A stretch of DNA of 64,000 nt from Pseudoxanthomonas sp. z9. Lineage in GTDB: Bacteria > Pseudomonadota > Gammaproteobacteria > Xanthomonadales > Xanthomonadaceae. The notes beneath the pieces were generated by a model. The model was not told the origin of the DNA, did no database searches, and saw only the letters and a program-made list of their open reading frames with translations. Position numbers and translations under genes: made by a program. The DNA lies in assembly GCF_006542425.1 (NCBI RefSeq), contig NZ_VFID01000004.1, positions 372,001 to 436,000 of the forward strand, read 5' to 3'. Positions 1 through 9,855 of the stretch are shown one piece after another (position 1 is the first letter of the stretch; each line of letters begins with the position of its first letter).

Positions 1-1929
<1,929 letters not shown>

Positions 1930-1954
1930 GGGGGTGTCCCGAAAGCGATCGCTG

Positions 1955-1960
1955 AGTATA
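1955..1960 (-). promoter_or_regulatory. candidate -10 box for uvrB
   Basis: The minus strand reads TATACT here, 26 bases before the uvrB start codon. No good -35 hexamer is visible at the usual distance, so this is only a tentative promoter element. Confidence 0.3.
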
Positions 1961-2081
1961 GCCATCCGGCGATGACCGACGCCGGGGAGATTTCCTACTC
2001 GCCCTCACGGCACCGTCCGATGGCACGCGATCCGCGCCTGGACAAACCTGAACAACCCTTGCACGGATGTCAGGAGACCCC

Positions 2082-2651
2082 ATGCGCCGGACGCGCACCG
2101 ATATCGCCTTCCCGCCCGATACGGGCCGTTCGCAGCGAGGGGTGACCTTGCTGGAGCTCGCAACCACCATGGCCATCGCCTGTCTGCTCCTTGGCGTGGG
2201 CCTGCCCTCGTACCTGCAGATGACCCAGCAATGGCGCGCCGACGCGGCGCGCAACCTGCTGCTGTCGCACTTCGCCAGCGCCCGCCTGACCGCCATCAGT
2301 CACCGCAGGATCACCGCCGTCTGTCCTTCGAATGGTCCCGACAGTGGCTGCCGCCAGGACGGCGACTGGAGCCACGGCTGGCTGATGTTTTTCGACCCGG
2401 ATGGCGACCGCCAGCCCAACCTGCCGGAAGACCTGCTGCGTCACGAGGCGGTGTCGCTTCCGGATGCTTTCAGGATCCGCTCCTCTTCCGGACGGCCACA
2501 GCTGCGCTACCTGGCGAACGGCATGAGCACGGGCAGCAACCTGACCGTCCGGATCTGCCTGCAGGAACGCCTGATGACGGAAGTCATCGTCAACAACGCG
2601 GGCCGCGCGCGCAGCCGCCGCAGCGGCAGTGGCGAGAATTGCCGGCCCTGA
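2082..2651 (+). CDS. fimT: FimT-type minor pilin (GspH/FimT family), probable DNA-uptake pilin
   Basis: A 189-residue type IV pilin-like protein. The start at 2082 is chosen over an in-frame ATG at 2067 because AGGAG at 2072-2076 sits five bases before it. A prepilin peptidase site follows Gly20 (QRG|VTLLEL) with Glu at mature position 5, then a hydrophobic helix and a GspH-type globular domain with cysteines near 81, 90, 159 and 187. The tail carries GRAR at residues 174-177, matching the GRxR motif that is known in FimT proteins to bind DNA during natural transformation. It stands alone on the plus strand between uvrB and tRNA-Asn, separate from the minor-pilin operon, which has its own GspH-family member (9147-9707). 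Family assignment is firm; the DNA-uptake role is inferred from the motif. Confidence 0.85.
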   Translation: MRRTRTDIAFPPDTGRSQRGVTLLELATTMAIACLLLGVGLPSYLQMTQQWRADAARNLLLSHFASARLTAISHRRITAVCPSNGPDSGCRQDGDWSHGWLMFFDPDGDRQPNLPEDLLRHEAVSLPDAFRIRSSSGRPQLRYLANGMSTGSNLTVRICLQERLMTEVIVNNAGRARSRRSGSGENCRP

Positions 2652-2670
2652 GCCCGCCAGGCCGGGAGAC

Positions 2671-2700
2671 TTGCCCCGCTCCCGGGTGCCTGATTACAAT
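2671..2700 (+). promoter_or_regulatory. candidate sigma-70 promoter of tRNA-Asn
   Basis: TTGCCC at 2671-2676 and TACAAT at 2695-2700 are separated by 18 bases and lie directly before the tRNA, which starts at 2711. This fits a short-leader tRNA promoter. It is a sequence match only. Confidence 0.5.
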
Positions 2701-2710
2701 AGCGGACCCC

Positions 2711-2787
2711 GCCCGAATAGCTCAGCCGGTTAGAGCACTTGACTGTTAATCAGGGGGTCGTTGGTTCGAGTCCAACTTCGGGCGCCA
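2711..2787 (+). tRNA. tRNA-Asn (anticodon GTT)
   Basis: All four stems can be read. The acceptor arms GCCCGAA (2711-2717) and TTCGGGC (2777-2783) pair perfectly, the D stem is GCTC/GAGC, the anticodon stem is CTTGA/TCAGG with loop CTGTTAA (2743-2749) giving anticodon GTT at 2745-2747, and the T stem GTTGG/CCAAC encloses TTCGAGT. The discriminator base is G and CCA (2785-2787) is encoded. It lies between fimT and the terminator at 2794-2825. Confidence 0.97.
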
Positions 2788-2793
2788 GATTCC

Positions 2794-2825
2794 AAAAAGC
2801 CCATGCAGCGATGCATGGGCTTTTT
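2794..2825 (+). terminator. Rho-independent terminator after tRNA-Asn
   Basis: A perfect 14-bp stem (2794-2807 with 2812-2825) closes on a GCGA tetraloop, with an A run on the 5' side and a T run on the 3' side. Because both flanks carry A/T runs it can work in both directions, ending the tRNA transcript and also the pilus operon that ends at 2862 on the other strand. Confidence 0.9.
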
Positions 2826-2861
2826 GCATTCTGGCCGCAAACAGGTGTTTCTCTTTATTAC

Positions 2862-3284
2862 CTACCAACATTCAGACGCAGGGGTATCCTCATTGCTGGT
2901 ACCGCGGCTACCCTGCTGATCCAGCGTGAGAGTACCGCATTGTGTATCGCGCTCAGCTTGTGCACCTTGTGGCACAGCTTGCAACGTGAATGCCGTAGCA
3001 GTCGGGTCCGCAACGAAACTGACTTGGTAGAACGGAGATACCTCCGCGTCGCACGCAGGTGGATTGGGGGCACCCGCATAGCTCAGGTTCGTCGTGTAAT
3101 ACCGCTCCATGAACTGTGCACGCTCCTGGAGACAGGCCGCACCTGCCGCGCGCCGTGAACGCACCACCTGATCGGTGTAACTGGAATAGGCAATCGCCGA
3201 CAGGATGGCGATGACTGCGACCACCACCATGAGTTCCAGTAGCGAGAAACCCTGTTGGGAAGAAACATCCAAGCGACGATTCAT
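2862..3284 (-). CDS. pilE: type IV pilin PilE-like (last gene of the tip operon)
   Basis: A 140-residue type IV minor pilin. The prepilin site is after Gly12 (QQG|FSLLEL) with Glu at mature position 5, followed by the usual hydrophobic helix and a small globular domain with paired cysteines, including one near the C-terminus (ECW). An in-frame ATG at 3314 lies inside the end of pilY1; the start at 3284 gives a five-base gap after the pilY1 stop and removes an unlikely leader. In Pseudomonas and Xanthomonas the gene after pilY1 is called pilE and its product belongs to the minor pilins that prime pilus assembly with PilY1. It is the 3' end of the operon starting at 9707. Confidence 0.88.
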   Translation of the reverse strand: MNRRLDVSSQQGFSLLELMVVVAVIAILSAIAYSSYTDQVVRSRRAAGAACLQERAQFMERYYTTNLSYAGAPNPPACDAEVSPFYQVSFVADPTATAFTLQAVPQGAQAERDTQCGTLTLDQQGSRGTSNEDTPASECW

Positions 3285-3289
3285 TCTGG

Positions 3290-6200
3290 CTAGTTCCTTA
3301 TCACTTCGCGCCACGAGACGCGACCCACGTTTCTGAATTCATCCTTGTCCACGCACCCCATCGAGCCGGATGAGCCTGCCGCGCACACCTTGCCTGGCGT
3401 GCCGCTGAACATGGTTGCCTGGGTCACCATGCCCACGCCCAGGTCCACCGAACCAATGGAACGTGCGGGGGGTTCACCATCGCCGCCACCGCCGCCCAGC
3501 GTGTCATCGCTGAACTGGCCGTCGCCGTCCGCATCGAAGTATGGTGTCCGGGTGCTGGTGCCGGTGAACGCATCCAGCGCATTCACATAGCCACGACCAT
3601 CAGGTTGGCAAGCATCGGCGGTGGGAATGATGCTGCTGAACTCGAGCACGCTGCCATCCATCTGCGGACTGGTGACGATACGCTCGCCGATGGCGCCGGT
3701 TGGTGCCGGCTCGGTCAGATTGACGTACCAGCCGCTCGACGTGTTTGGCAGGTTGCCATGCTGCTCGAACGCCCGGAACCGCTGTCCATCCTGCTCGACC
3801 AGTTCGATGGCCCGCGCGGTCAGCGCACTCTTGGCAACGGTGGTACCGCTGTCGATGACGCCGTATATGGCTTGCACCGCCTCGCTGCTGACGTCGCCCG
3901 AGGTAAGGAAACGGCCGGTACCGAAGAACACCCAGGTCTTGTACGTGGTGGGGTGCATCGCCACGGTCATGCCACCGGTGATCGGCTGCCGTACCGTTCC
4001 GTTGGTTGCCGTGAACAGCGGGCTGCCGCTGTTGGCGACCCCCCAGCTCGAAGGGCTGTCGGACGTCAAATCGAACTTCCAGACATTACCCAGCATGTCG
4101 CCGGCATACACATAGTCATAAGTGTCGTTGCCGTCGCGATTCCAACCCACCGGCGCGGACAGACCATTGGAATCCGCGTGGTCGGTGACCGCGGAACCGA
4201 CACCGGTGTCCAATTCGCGGATCAGCTCGCCCGTGTCCAGGTTGTAGATCTGCAGGACCGCGCGTCCGTTGGTGCTGTTGATGCCGTTGCCGACGATGAC
4301 CGCGGTGACGTCGTTGTTGAGCTTGGCGATGAACGGCTTGCCCTGTACCAGGCCCACATTGTTGTCCGTCGTGGTGGCCGCGTCATCATCACCGGTCACC
4401 TCCCATTTGAAGTGATCGGAATCGAAGCTCTCCGGGTTGGACACATCAAGCGCGAACAGGCCCTTTCCACCCTTGCCCAAGGCACCTACCAGGATGTTCG
4501 CATCCGGGGTCTGCTGGCGGTTGGATACGACGATGGGGCCGTCCACGAAGTACCGATGACCGTAGTCCGGCCGGCTGAGGCTGCCCAGATTTGTCCAGTT
4601 GATGCCATTGGGAATGAAACCAAACAGTTCAGCGCCATTGCTGGCATCGATCGCGTGCAGCATGCCGTCGTTGGCGCCGACATACAGCGTGTTGGTGTCT
4701 TTCACGTAGGCGGGAGAAGACGTGACGATGTCGCCGAGCAGATGATTGCGGATGCGCAGCGTGCCACCGGTATGATTCATCTCCAGGTTTCGGGTGCCCG
4801 CGAGGTAGGCCGCATTGTCCGCGCCCGATACGGGGAAGTTGTTGGTGCCCGTACGCGTCAGCGCCGCCAGTTGCGTGGAGGTGGCTTCGGAAGGGAACAC
4901 CAGTCCTTCGGTTCCGTTTGAACTGAACACCCTGCGATTGGACGCGGGAATGCCCTGCGACGCATTCCAGGTGGCTTCAGCGGCGAACTCGCCTCCGTCC
5001 TGGCGGGCATAGGCGGACAATTCGCCGGTCCAAACGCCCGATACGTAGCTTGCCTTGAACAGCAGGGTATCGGTTTCCAGCGAGGACGAGTTCGCTGCCA
5101 CGTTGGAGAACGAGCCGGTGCGTTCGGTAACCGTGGCCAGCGCGGCCCGCAGGCCGGTCGCGAACTCGCTCGGGTTGCTGGCGGCGAGGAACCGCCCATG
5201 CCCGTTGACCGACGCATGGTAAAGATCGTCGATGGTACGCAGGTTGTTGGACGAGGGCGTCGGCCAACTGACGGTGCCCGCCGTGATGCCCGGCAGCGAC
5301 GTATTGGGATCGAGCGTACCCTTCAGGCCGATCGAAATGCCGAAGGTCACCATGTGCTGCCAGAACGCCGGGTTGGCATTGGTGCTGGGGACGATGTTGT
5401 CCAGGCCGCCGTCGCCACCGCGCAGATCGGTCTTCCAATACTTCATCGCGACGTCGGCCAGCGTGTTGCTCGCGCTGTCCGTATACGGGCGGCCATGCTC
5501 GTACGTGTAGCTCCTGCCGCCCGGGCCCTGGATCTCCTCGCCATCGGCACCGTCCTGGTTACCGACCGAGTTGAAGCTGTCATTCCAGTAGCCGTCGGTC
5601 GTGAGGATGGTGAAGTTCTGACGGCATGCAAGCTGGTCGCTCCCGGCTTCCGGACCATAGGGTCCCGCCGAATCCGCGTTGGAGAAATACAGGCCGGCCG
5701 CGTTGAGCGCGGTGCGTAGCGGCGTACCCGAATTGGCCGTCGCCGAAAACAGGCGGTTGTACCAGCGCGCGCGGTTGTTGTTGGTACCACCGATGCCGTT
5801 CGGGTTGTCAAACAGGCCCTGGTTGAAATAAACGGGAATCGGAACCGTCTGGGTCGGGCTGTTGTCGGTAGTGTCACTGCCATTGCGCCCATGGATCGTA
5901 CGGAAACCGACACGCACGTCATTGCCCAGATCGTTGAAAGCCGTCGCGGCTCCCCCTTTCGCGGCCTTGGTCCGAGTGCGGTAGTAGGAGTACCAGGTGG
6001 CGAAGTTGATCTTCTCGTTGTCCTCTGTGCGACGTGCGCCTGCGCCATTCAGCGGCGTGAGGTACACGCAGTTGCGCCAGCCCCAGCCGCTGGTGCTGGT
6101 ATCGCAACCGACGTCTTCCGTGCCGTTGTTGTTGGTGGTCAGCTGGTAGCTGTACCGGATTCTAACGCCGCTGAAAGCAGTCCGAGCGTAGAGGCGGACG

Positions 6201-7123
6201 TAGTAGGTGCTCCCGGCGGATGTGCTGCTTGGCGAGCAGCTCTCCACGTTGCCATTGCTGGCGGAACTGCAGCCGTTATTGGTGTTGCTGGTCGTGGGGT
6301 GGTTTTCACGACGGACGTACAGGTTTGCGCATTGGCCACTGTTGCAGGTCCCGCCATCCGTGAAGATGGTGAGGTTGGAGGCATTGGCTGGCAGGGTGAA
6401 GGTATAGCTCGTGGTGCCGCTCGGCGCGTAATTGTTCGTCGAGGCACCTACATTGTTGGCTAGAGTCTCCGTCACCGTCGTCGTTTCCGACGAGTACTGC
6501 AGCCGTTCGCTCTGGACGATACGGCCGGTGGTCCCGCTTCGGATCTGGTAGCGATAGTACTGGGTGGCGTCACTCAGGCTGGTGGCGTTGGCCTTGGGCA
6601 CATAGAACGTCTGCGTATTGTTGCTCAGGTTCGTCACCCCGCTGATCGTGCCCGCCGCCGTGTTGGTCACGTAGACGTCGTCGCTTTCCGCCCGGTCGTA
6701 CGAAGTGCCGACTGTCAGCGGCGTTCCAGTGGAATCGAGCCAGGGCTGGTAATCGATCTTGGGGTTGTAGTACAGCGTGTTGGTGACGTAGTTCTGGTCG
6801 TAGATGGCGCTGTTGCTGGTCGAGGTCGTTCCGTAGGAACTGTTACTGCTGGTGTTGTCGCCGGTGGCCTGGCTGGAGATACCGCCGCCACTGATCGAGG
6901 TGATGTCCGGGTTGTACATGTAACGCCATTCCATCGATCCCGAGTCATCGAGGATGAACAGGATGTTCGGCGGTACCCGGCTGGCGGTGGTCAGCGGGTC
7001 GGTGGGCAGGGTGATGCCCGCGTTGACCGGCAATGCCAGCAAGGTCGCCAGGAAAGCGCAGGTCGCCGGCGCCAGCTGGTTCGCCACGCGCTTGTGAAGG
7101 AGTCTGATCGGGGAAGTCTTCAT
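3290..7123 (-). CDS. pilY1: PilY1-type pilus tip adhesin with vWA and beta-propeller domains
   Basis: A 1277-residue secreted protein that caps type IV pili and takes part in adhesion, twitching and surface sensing. The start at 7123 is 14 bases after the pilX stop and opens a signal peptide ending in LALPVNAG near residue 36; a longer in-frame start would run into pilX. A von Willebrand A-type metal site (LDDSGS, residues 59-63) is followed by a long Ser/Thr/Asn-rich insert, then the conserved NFATWYSYYRTR segment (373-384). The insert holds a domain at about 236-327 that resembles a bacterial pre-peptidase C-terminal (PPC) domain. The C-terminal part is the PilY1 propeller, with VFFGTGRF and an EF-hand-like loop DADGDGQFSDD at 1197-1207. 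Assignment is certain; the PPC call is mine by eye. Confidence 0.95.
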   Translation of the reverse strand: MKTSPIRLLHKRVANQLAPATCAFLATLLALPVNAGITLPTDPLTTASRVPPNILFILDDSGSMEWRYMYNPDITSISGGGISSQATGDNTSSNSSYGTTSTSNSAIYDQNYVTNTLYYNPKIDYQPWLDSTGTPLTVGTSYDRAESDDVYVTNTAAGTISGVTNLSNNTQTFYVPKANATSLSDATQYYRYQIRSGTTGRIVQSERLQYSSETTTVTETLANNVGASTNNYAPSGTTSYTFTLPANASNLTIFTDGGTCNSGQCANLYVRRENHPTTSNTNNGCSSASNGNVESCSPSSTSAGSTYYVRLYARTAFSGVRIRYSYQLTTNNNGTEDVGCDTSTSGWGWRNCVYLTPLNGAGARRTEDNEKINFATWYSYYRTRTKAAKGGAATAFNDLGNDVRVGFRTIHGRNGSDTTDNSPTQTVPIPVYFNQGLFDNPNGIGGTNNNRARWYNRLFSATANSGTPLRTALNAAGLYFSNADSAGPYGPEAGSDQLACRQNFTILTTDGYWNDSFNSVGNQDGADGEEIQGPGGRSYTYEHGRPYTDSASNTLADVAMKYWKTDLRGGDGGLDNIVPSTNANPAFWQHMVTFGISIGLKGTLDPNTSLPGITAGTVSWPTPSSNNLRTIDDLYHASVNGHGRFLAASNPSEFATGLRAALATVTERTGSFSNVAANSSSLETDTLLFKASYVSGVWTGELSAYARQDGGEFAAEATWNASQGIPASNRRVFSSNGTEGLVFPSEATSTQLAALTRTGTNNFPVSGADNAAYLAGTRNLEMNHTGGTLRIRNHLLGDIVTSSPAYVKDTNTLYVGANDGMLHAIDASNGAELFGFIPNGINWTNLGSLSRPDYGHRYFVDGPIVVSNRQQTPDANILVGALGKGGKGLFALDVSNPESFDSDHFKWEVTGDDDAATTTDNNVGLVQGKPFIAKLNNDVTAVIVGNGINSTNGRAVLQIYNLDTGELIRELDTGVGSAVTDHADSNGLSAPVGWNRDGNDTYDYVYAGDMLGNVWKFDLTSDSPSSWGVANSGSPLFTATNGTVRQPITGGMTVAMHPTTYKTWVFFGTGRFLTSGDVSSEAVQAIYGVIDSGTTVAKSALTARAIELVEQDGQRFRAFEQHGNLPNTSSGWYVNLTEPAPTGAIGERIVTSPQMDGSVLEFSSIIPTADACQPDGRGYVNALDAFTGTSTRTPYFDADGDGQFSDDTLGGGGGDGEPPARSIGSVDLGVGMVTQATMFSGTPGKVCAAGSSGSMGCVDKDEFRNVGRVSWREVIRN

Positions 7124-7137
7124 GATGTCCGCCCCAC

Positions 7138-7674
7138 TCACTGGGCAATGAAATTGGTCTGCAACAGCACGGTGGCGCGATCGGCCGCCTCGCTGCGTGC
7201 GGTGATTCGATAGCGTGGACGCAGGCACAACGGCGACCGGTTGCTCTCGTCCACCAGGTCGCAACCTGGCCAGGTTGGTGCATCACCCATGTATTCGATG
7301 AAGAATTCCGGCGTGACCCCCAGCTCGCCCACGTCGGTGGCGCCATCGCGCCAGCCATTGAATCCTTCGGTCAGCCAGCGATCCGTCTGGCTCGCATCCG
7401 GCAGCGAACAGATGCCGTTGCTGCAGCCGGCCGACGGCACCGCCGCGCGGGTAGCTGCGGCCCCCGCGATGGTCTCACCCTCGCGCAAGGCCGCTTCGGC
7501 TGCCTGGAATGCCAAGCTGCGATCCAGCATGTTGGCGGTCATGCGTTCTTCCAGCAGGGTGCCGCGCATCGCCGCCAGGCCGAGCAGGGTCATGATCAGC
7601 AGCAGGATCAATACGATGAGCAGCGACACGCCACGCTGCCCATGGGCGGAACGGCAGGGATGGAGAGGTTTCAT
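7138..7674 (-). CDS. pilX: PilX minor pilin (PilX_N family)
   Basis: A 178-residue protein whose N-terminus (GQRG|VSLLIVLILLL) has a prepilin cleavage site after Gly15 but an isoleucine rather than glutamate at mature position 5, as expected for PilX/GspK-like subunits that sit at the very tip. The segment TLLEERMTANMLDRSLAFQAAEAAL is the characteristic PilX_N helix (conserved E-R-M-T-x-N and AFQAAEAAL). Its ATG overlaps the pilW stop as ATGA. PilX is thought to form a tip complex with PilY1, the next gene. Confidence 0.92.
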   Translation of the reverse strand: MKPLHPCRSAHGQRGVSLLIVLILLLIMTLLGLAAMRGTLLEERMTANMLDRSLAFQAAEAALREGETIAGAAATRAAVPSAGCSNGICSLPDASQTDRWLTEGFNGWRDGATDVGELGVTPEFFIEYMGDAPTWPGCDLVDESNRSPLCLRPRYRITARSEAADRATVLLQTNFIAQ

Positions 7675-8678
7675 GGATTGCGATTCCTCAAGCTGGCAAC
7701 CTGCACCAACGTGCGCTCCAGCGGCTGATTGTCGGTGCCGGCATTGTCTTCGCCGGTCAGCGTCAGTTCGATGCGCGCGGCGATCACGTTGGCCCAGGCG
7801 CCGCCGACATCGTTGGCGGTCTGGTACTCACTGGTGTCACGGACCAGATAACGGATTTCCATGTTGCTGACGCCGCTGGCGACTTCCGAGGTCGCCACGC
7901 CGGTGGGTGTCAATCTGCTCTGGTACAACGACGGCTCACCGCTGGCATTGTTGGCGATGAACCAACGCGTGGCATGCAGTTTCACCATGACAGAGTTCGG
8001 TGCGGCGTACTGGAACGGCTGGCGCGAACTGCACGCGTCGCCTACGGCGATCAGGCCCAGATTGGCGCTGCAGTTGCCCGGCGCGCCACCAGCGGCATGG
8101 CCAATGGTCGCACCGGAAGCCGAACTGGCCTGGAAAATCGAGGCCTGACGCGAATTGCAGGCAACCAGCAGATCGCCCGCGGCAAAACCGCTGGCGGCGG
8201 TATTGAGGGTGAATTGCGACGCGGAGGTACTGTGCGCGCTGATGGTGGCGACGGTGTCATCACCCGAAAACAATTGCAGCGCGGCGGTGCCATTCAGCCG
8301 TTGGCCCGTACCGGTGCCGAAGCCCGCGTCCGGAAATGCTTCGTCGGACGCGAATCCGCGGATGGCGTCGCCCCATGCGTTCAGATTGGTCCACCAGCGG
8401 GTCGCGGCATTGGTGATGACGTTGGCAACCGGCGCGTTGTTGACGCAGGGATTGCCCGCGGCCTCGCGAACATCGCGGGACATCAGCTCGAAAGCCGTGC
8501 GCGCGTTCTCCTGCATCGCGCCCAGATTCTGGGTCGCCTGGTAGGTCTGCTTGTTGGAGAAGAAGATGGTGCCCGCGACAGCGATGATCATCAGGCCCAG
8601 GACCATGGCAATCAGCAATTCGACCAGGGTCAGGCCGAGCTGGCGCGTATGCTGAAGGAATGCGGGATTTGGCTTCAT
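7671..8678 (-). CDS. pilW: PilW minor pilin
   Basis: A 335-residue, PilW-sized minor pilin. The cleavage site follows Gly15 (RQLG|LTLVELLIAM) with Glu at mature position 5. After the hydrophobic helix comes the family motif IFFSNKQTYQATQNLGAMQENARTAF split across residues 40-65, typical of PilW. It overlaps pilV upstream and pilX downstream by four bases each, so translation of the operon is probably coupled. PilW joins PilV, FimU and PilX in the priming complex. Confidence 0.92.
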   Translation of the reverse strand: MKPNPAFLQHTRQLGLTLVELLIAMVLGLMIIAVAGTIFFSNKQTYQATQNLGAMQENARTAFELMSRDVREAAGNPCVNNAPVANVITNAATRWWTNLNAWGDAIRGFASDEAFPDAGFGTGTGQRLNGTAALQLFSGDDTVATISAHSTSASQFTLNTAASGFAAGDLLVACNSRQASIFQASSASGATIGHAAGGAPGNCSANLGLIAVGDACSSRQPFQYAAPNSVMVKLHATRWFIANNASGEPSLYQSRLTPTGVATSEVASGVSNMEIRYLVRDTSEYQTANDVGGAWANVIAARIELTLTGEDNAGTDNQPLERTLVQVASLRNRNP

Positions 8679-9133
8679 AGCAGGGTCGTCGTGGTTACGC
8701 TGCGGGTAGTCGCACCGCTAATGGCGGTGCCGCGACTGTCGTCCCAGTCGACCGTGATCGTGCAGGTGCCACCCGCAGGGCAATTGATCGTTCCGCAGGC
8801 TGCATCGCCCATGGCAGCTTCCATGGAGTTGATCCATTCGCGGCGGTCGTAGTCGACCAGGCTGGCTCCCGTGGGGGCGTCGCAGGTCCGTTCCATGTCG
8901 TAGGCACCAGCAATGGCGGCGGCGCGATTGGCGCGCATCGCATCGAGAATGGCGTAGGTCTGGATGACCGCCTGGCTGCGCTCCAGCGAACTCTGGCTAT
9001 TGCGCAATGCGGTGGACTGCATGGCGGCAATGCCGAGCAGGCCGACACCCATGATCAGGACGGCCACCAGTACCTCAATCAGGCTGGCGCCGTATTGCAG
9101 GCGTGGGGAAAGTGGCTGGGAGGTCTTTTTCAT
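8675..9133 (-). CDS. pilV: PilV minor pilin (type IV pilus modification protein)
   Basis: A 152-residue minor pilin with a prepilin site after Gly15 (LQYG|ASLIEVLVAV), Glu at mature position 5 and the typical GLLGIAAMQ segment in the helix, followed by RSQAVIQTYAILDAMRANR in the conserved PilV arrangement. It starts 13 bases after the fimU stop and overlaps pilW by ATGA. It acts with FimU, PilW and PilX to initiate pilus assembly. Confidence 0.92.
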   Translation of the reverse strand: MKKTSQPLSPRLQYGASLIEVLVAVLIMGVGLLGIAAMQSTALRNSQSSLERSQAVIQTYAILDAMRANRAAAIAGAYDMERTCDAPTGASLVDYDRREWINSMEAAMGDAACGTINCPAGGTCTITVDWDDSRGTAISGATTRSVTTTTLL

Positions 9134-9146
9134 ACGGGACTCGTCA

Positions 9147-9707
9147 TCAGGGACATTCGCCGCCGCCGTTCACGCGGGCGGTCGAGACGCGGCTACCGCC
9201 CGCCAGTTGCACCTGGCGCTGGTTGTCCTCAGGATGCTCGCTGGCGATGCAGACGGTGAAAGTATTGTTGGCCAGGCTACCGTCCGCGGCGTGGGCCAGG
9301 CCGTCGGCGCGGAAGGTCACGCCGGTGGCGTCACCGGTAATCTCCAGTGGTCCCTTGACTGCACCGGTACGCAACACGGCGCCATCGCTGTCGACGACGG
9401 TCAGCCAACTGCTCCATTGCGCGGCCGCTGCCAGGCAGGTCTGGCCATCGGCACTGCCGCAGACCGTCACCCGCGCGTTTCGGCGAATCGCCTCGGCCCG
9501 CGCCAATTGCAGGGCGGTGACCAGTTCGTTCGCCTGGGTCGTCAGGCGATTGCCATTGACCACCCCGATCAGGCTGGGATAGGCCATGGCCGCCAGGATG
9601 GCCAGTACCGCCATGGTGACCAGGAGCTCGATCAGACTAAATCCCCGCGCGGCACGGAACCCGCGCAGCGCTAGGATGACTGGACGACGGCTGCTGCTTG
9701 CACGCAT
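9147..9707 (-). CDS. fimU: FimU-type minor pilin (GspH/FimT family), first gene of the pilus tip operon
   Basis: A 186-residue GspH-family pseudopilin. The start at 9707 is preferred to an upstream in-frame ATG at 9833, which would cover the divergent promoter region; GGGGAAG lies about ten bases before it. The prepilin site is after Gly22 (AARG|FSLIELLVTM) with Glu at mature position 5. Its tail reads GGSRVSTARVNGGGECP and lacks the GRxR motif present in the fimT product at 2082-2651, so I assign it as FimU, the connector minor pilin. It heads fimU-pilV-pilW-pilX-pilY1-pilE and is divergent from the histidine kinase at 9856. Confidence 0.88.
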   Translation of the reverse strand: MRASSSRRPVILALRGFRAARGFSLIELLVTMAVLAILAAMAYPSLIGVVNGNRLTTQANELVTALQLARAEAIRRNARVTVCGSADGQTCLAAAAQWSSWLTVVDSDGAVLRTGAVKGPLEITGDATGVTFRADGLAHAADGSLANNTFTVCIASEHPEDNQRQVQLAGGSRVSTARVNGGGECP

Positions 9708-9855
9708 TACGCTTGCTTCCCCAAGTGAGCGCAGGCGCCATATAGGCACCCGCCGCGTGGACCGTCCAGTCGGGAACTGATGGGCGGGCCCGCAGGGGGA
9801 GTGAGCGGCAGGACTGCCATCGGTTCCGGGCACGAGGCATCATGGCCAGGTCGTC
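9708..9855. promoter_or_regulatory. divergent promoter region between fimU and the AlgZ-like kinase
   Basis: This 148-base gap must hold promoters for both operons. On the minus strand TATATG near 9739-9744 could be a -10 box for fimU. An 11-base perfect palindrome TGGACCGTCCA lies at 9758-9768, just behind it. In Pseudomonas the fimU operon is activated by AlgR, but I saw no clear AlgR site. Confidence 0.35.

Noticed and set aside
2711-9707. Pilus genes next to tRNA-Asn as a tRNA-borne genomic island
   Set aside because: No integrase, no repeat of the tRNA 3' end and no base-composition shift are visible, and the minor pilin operon is core in this family.
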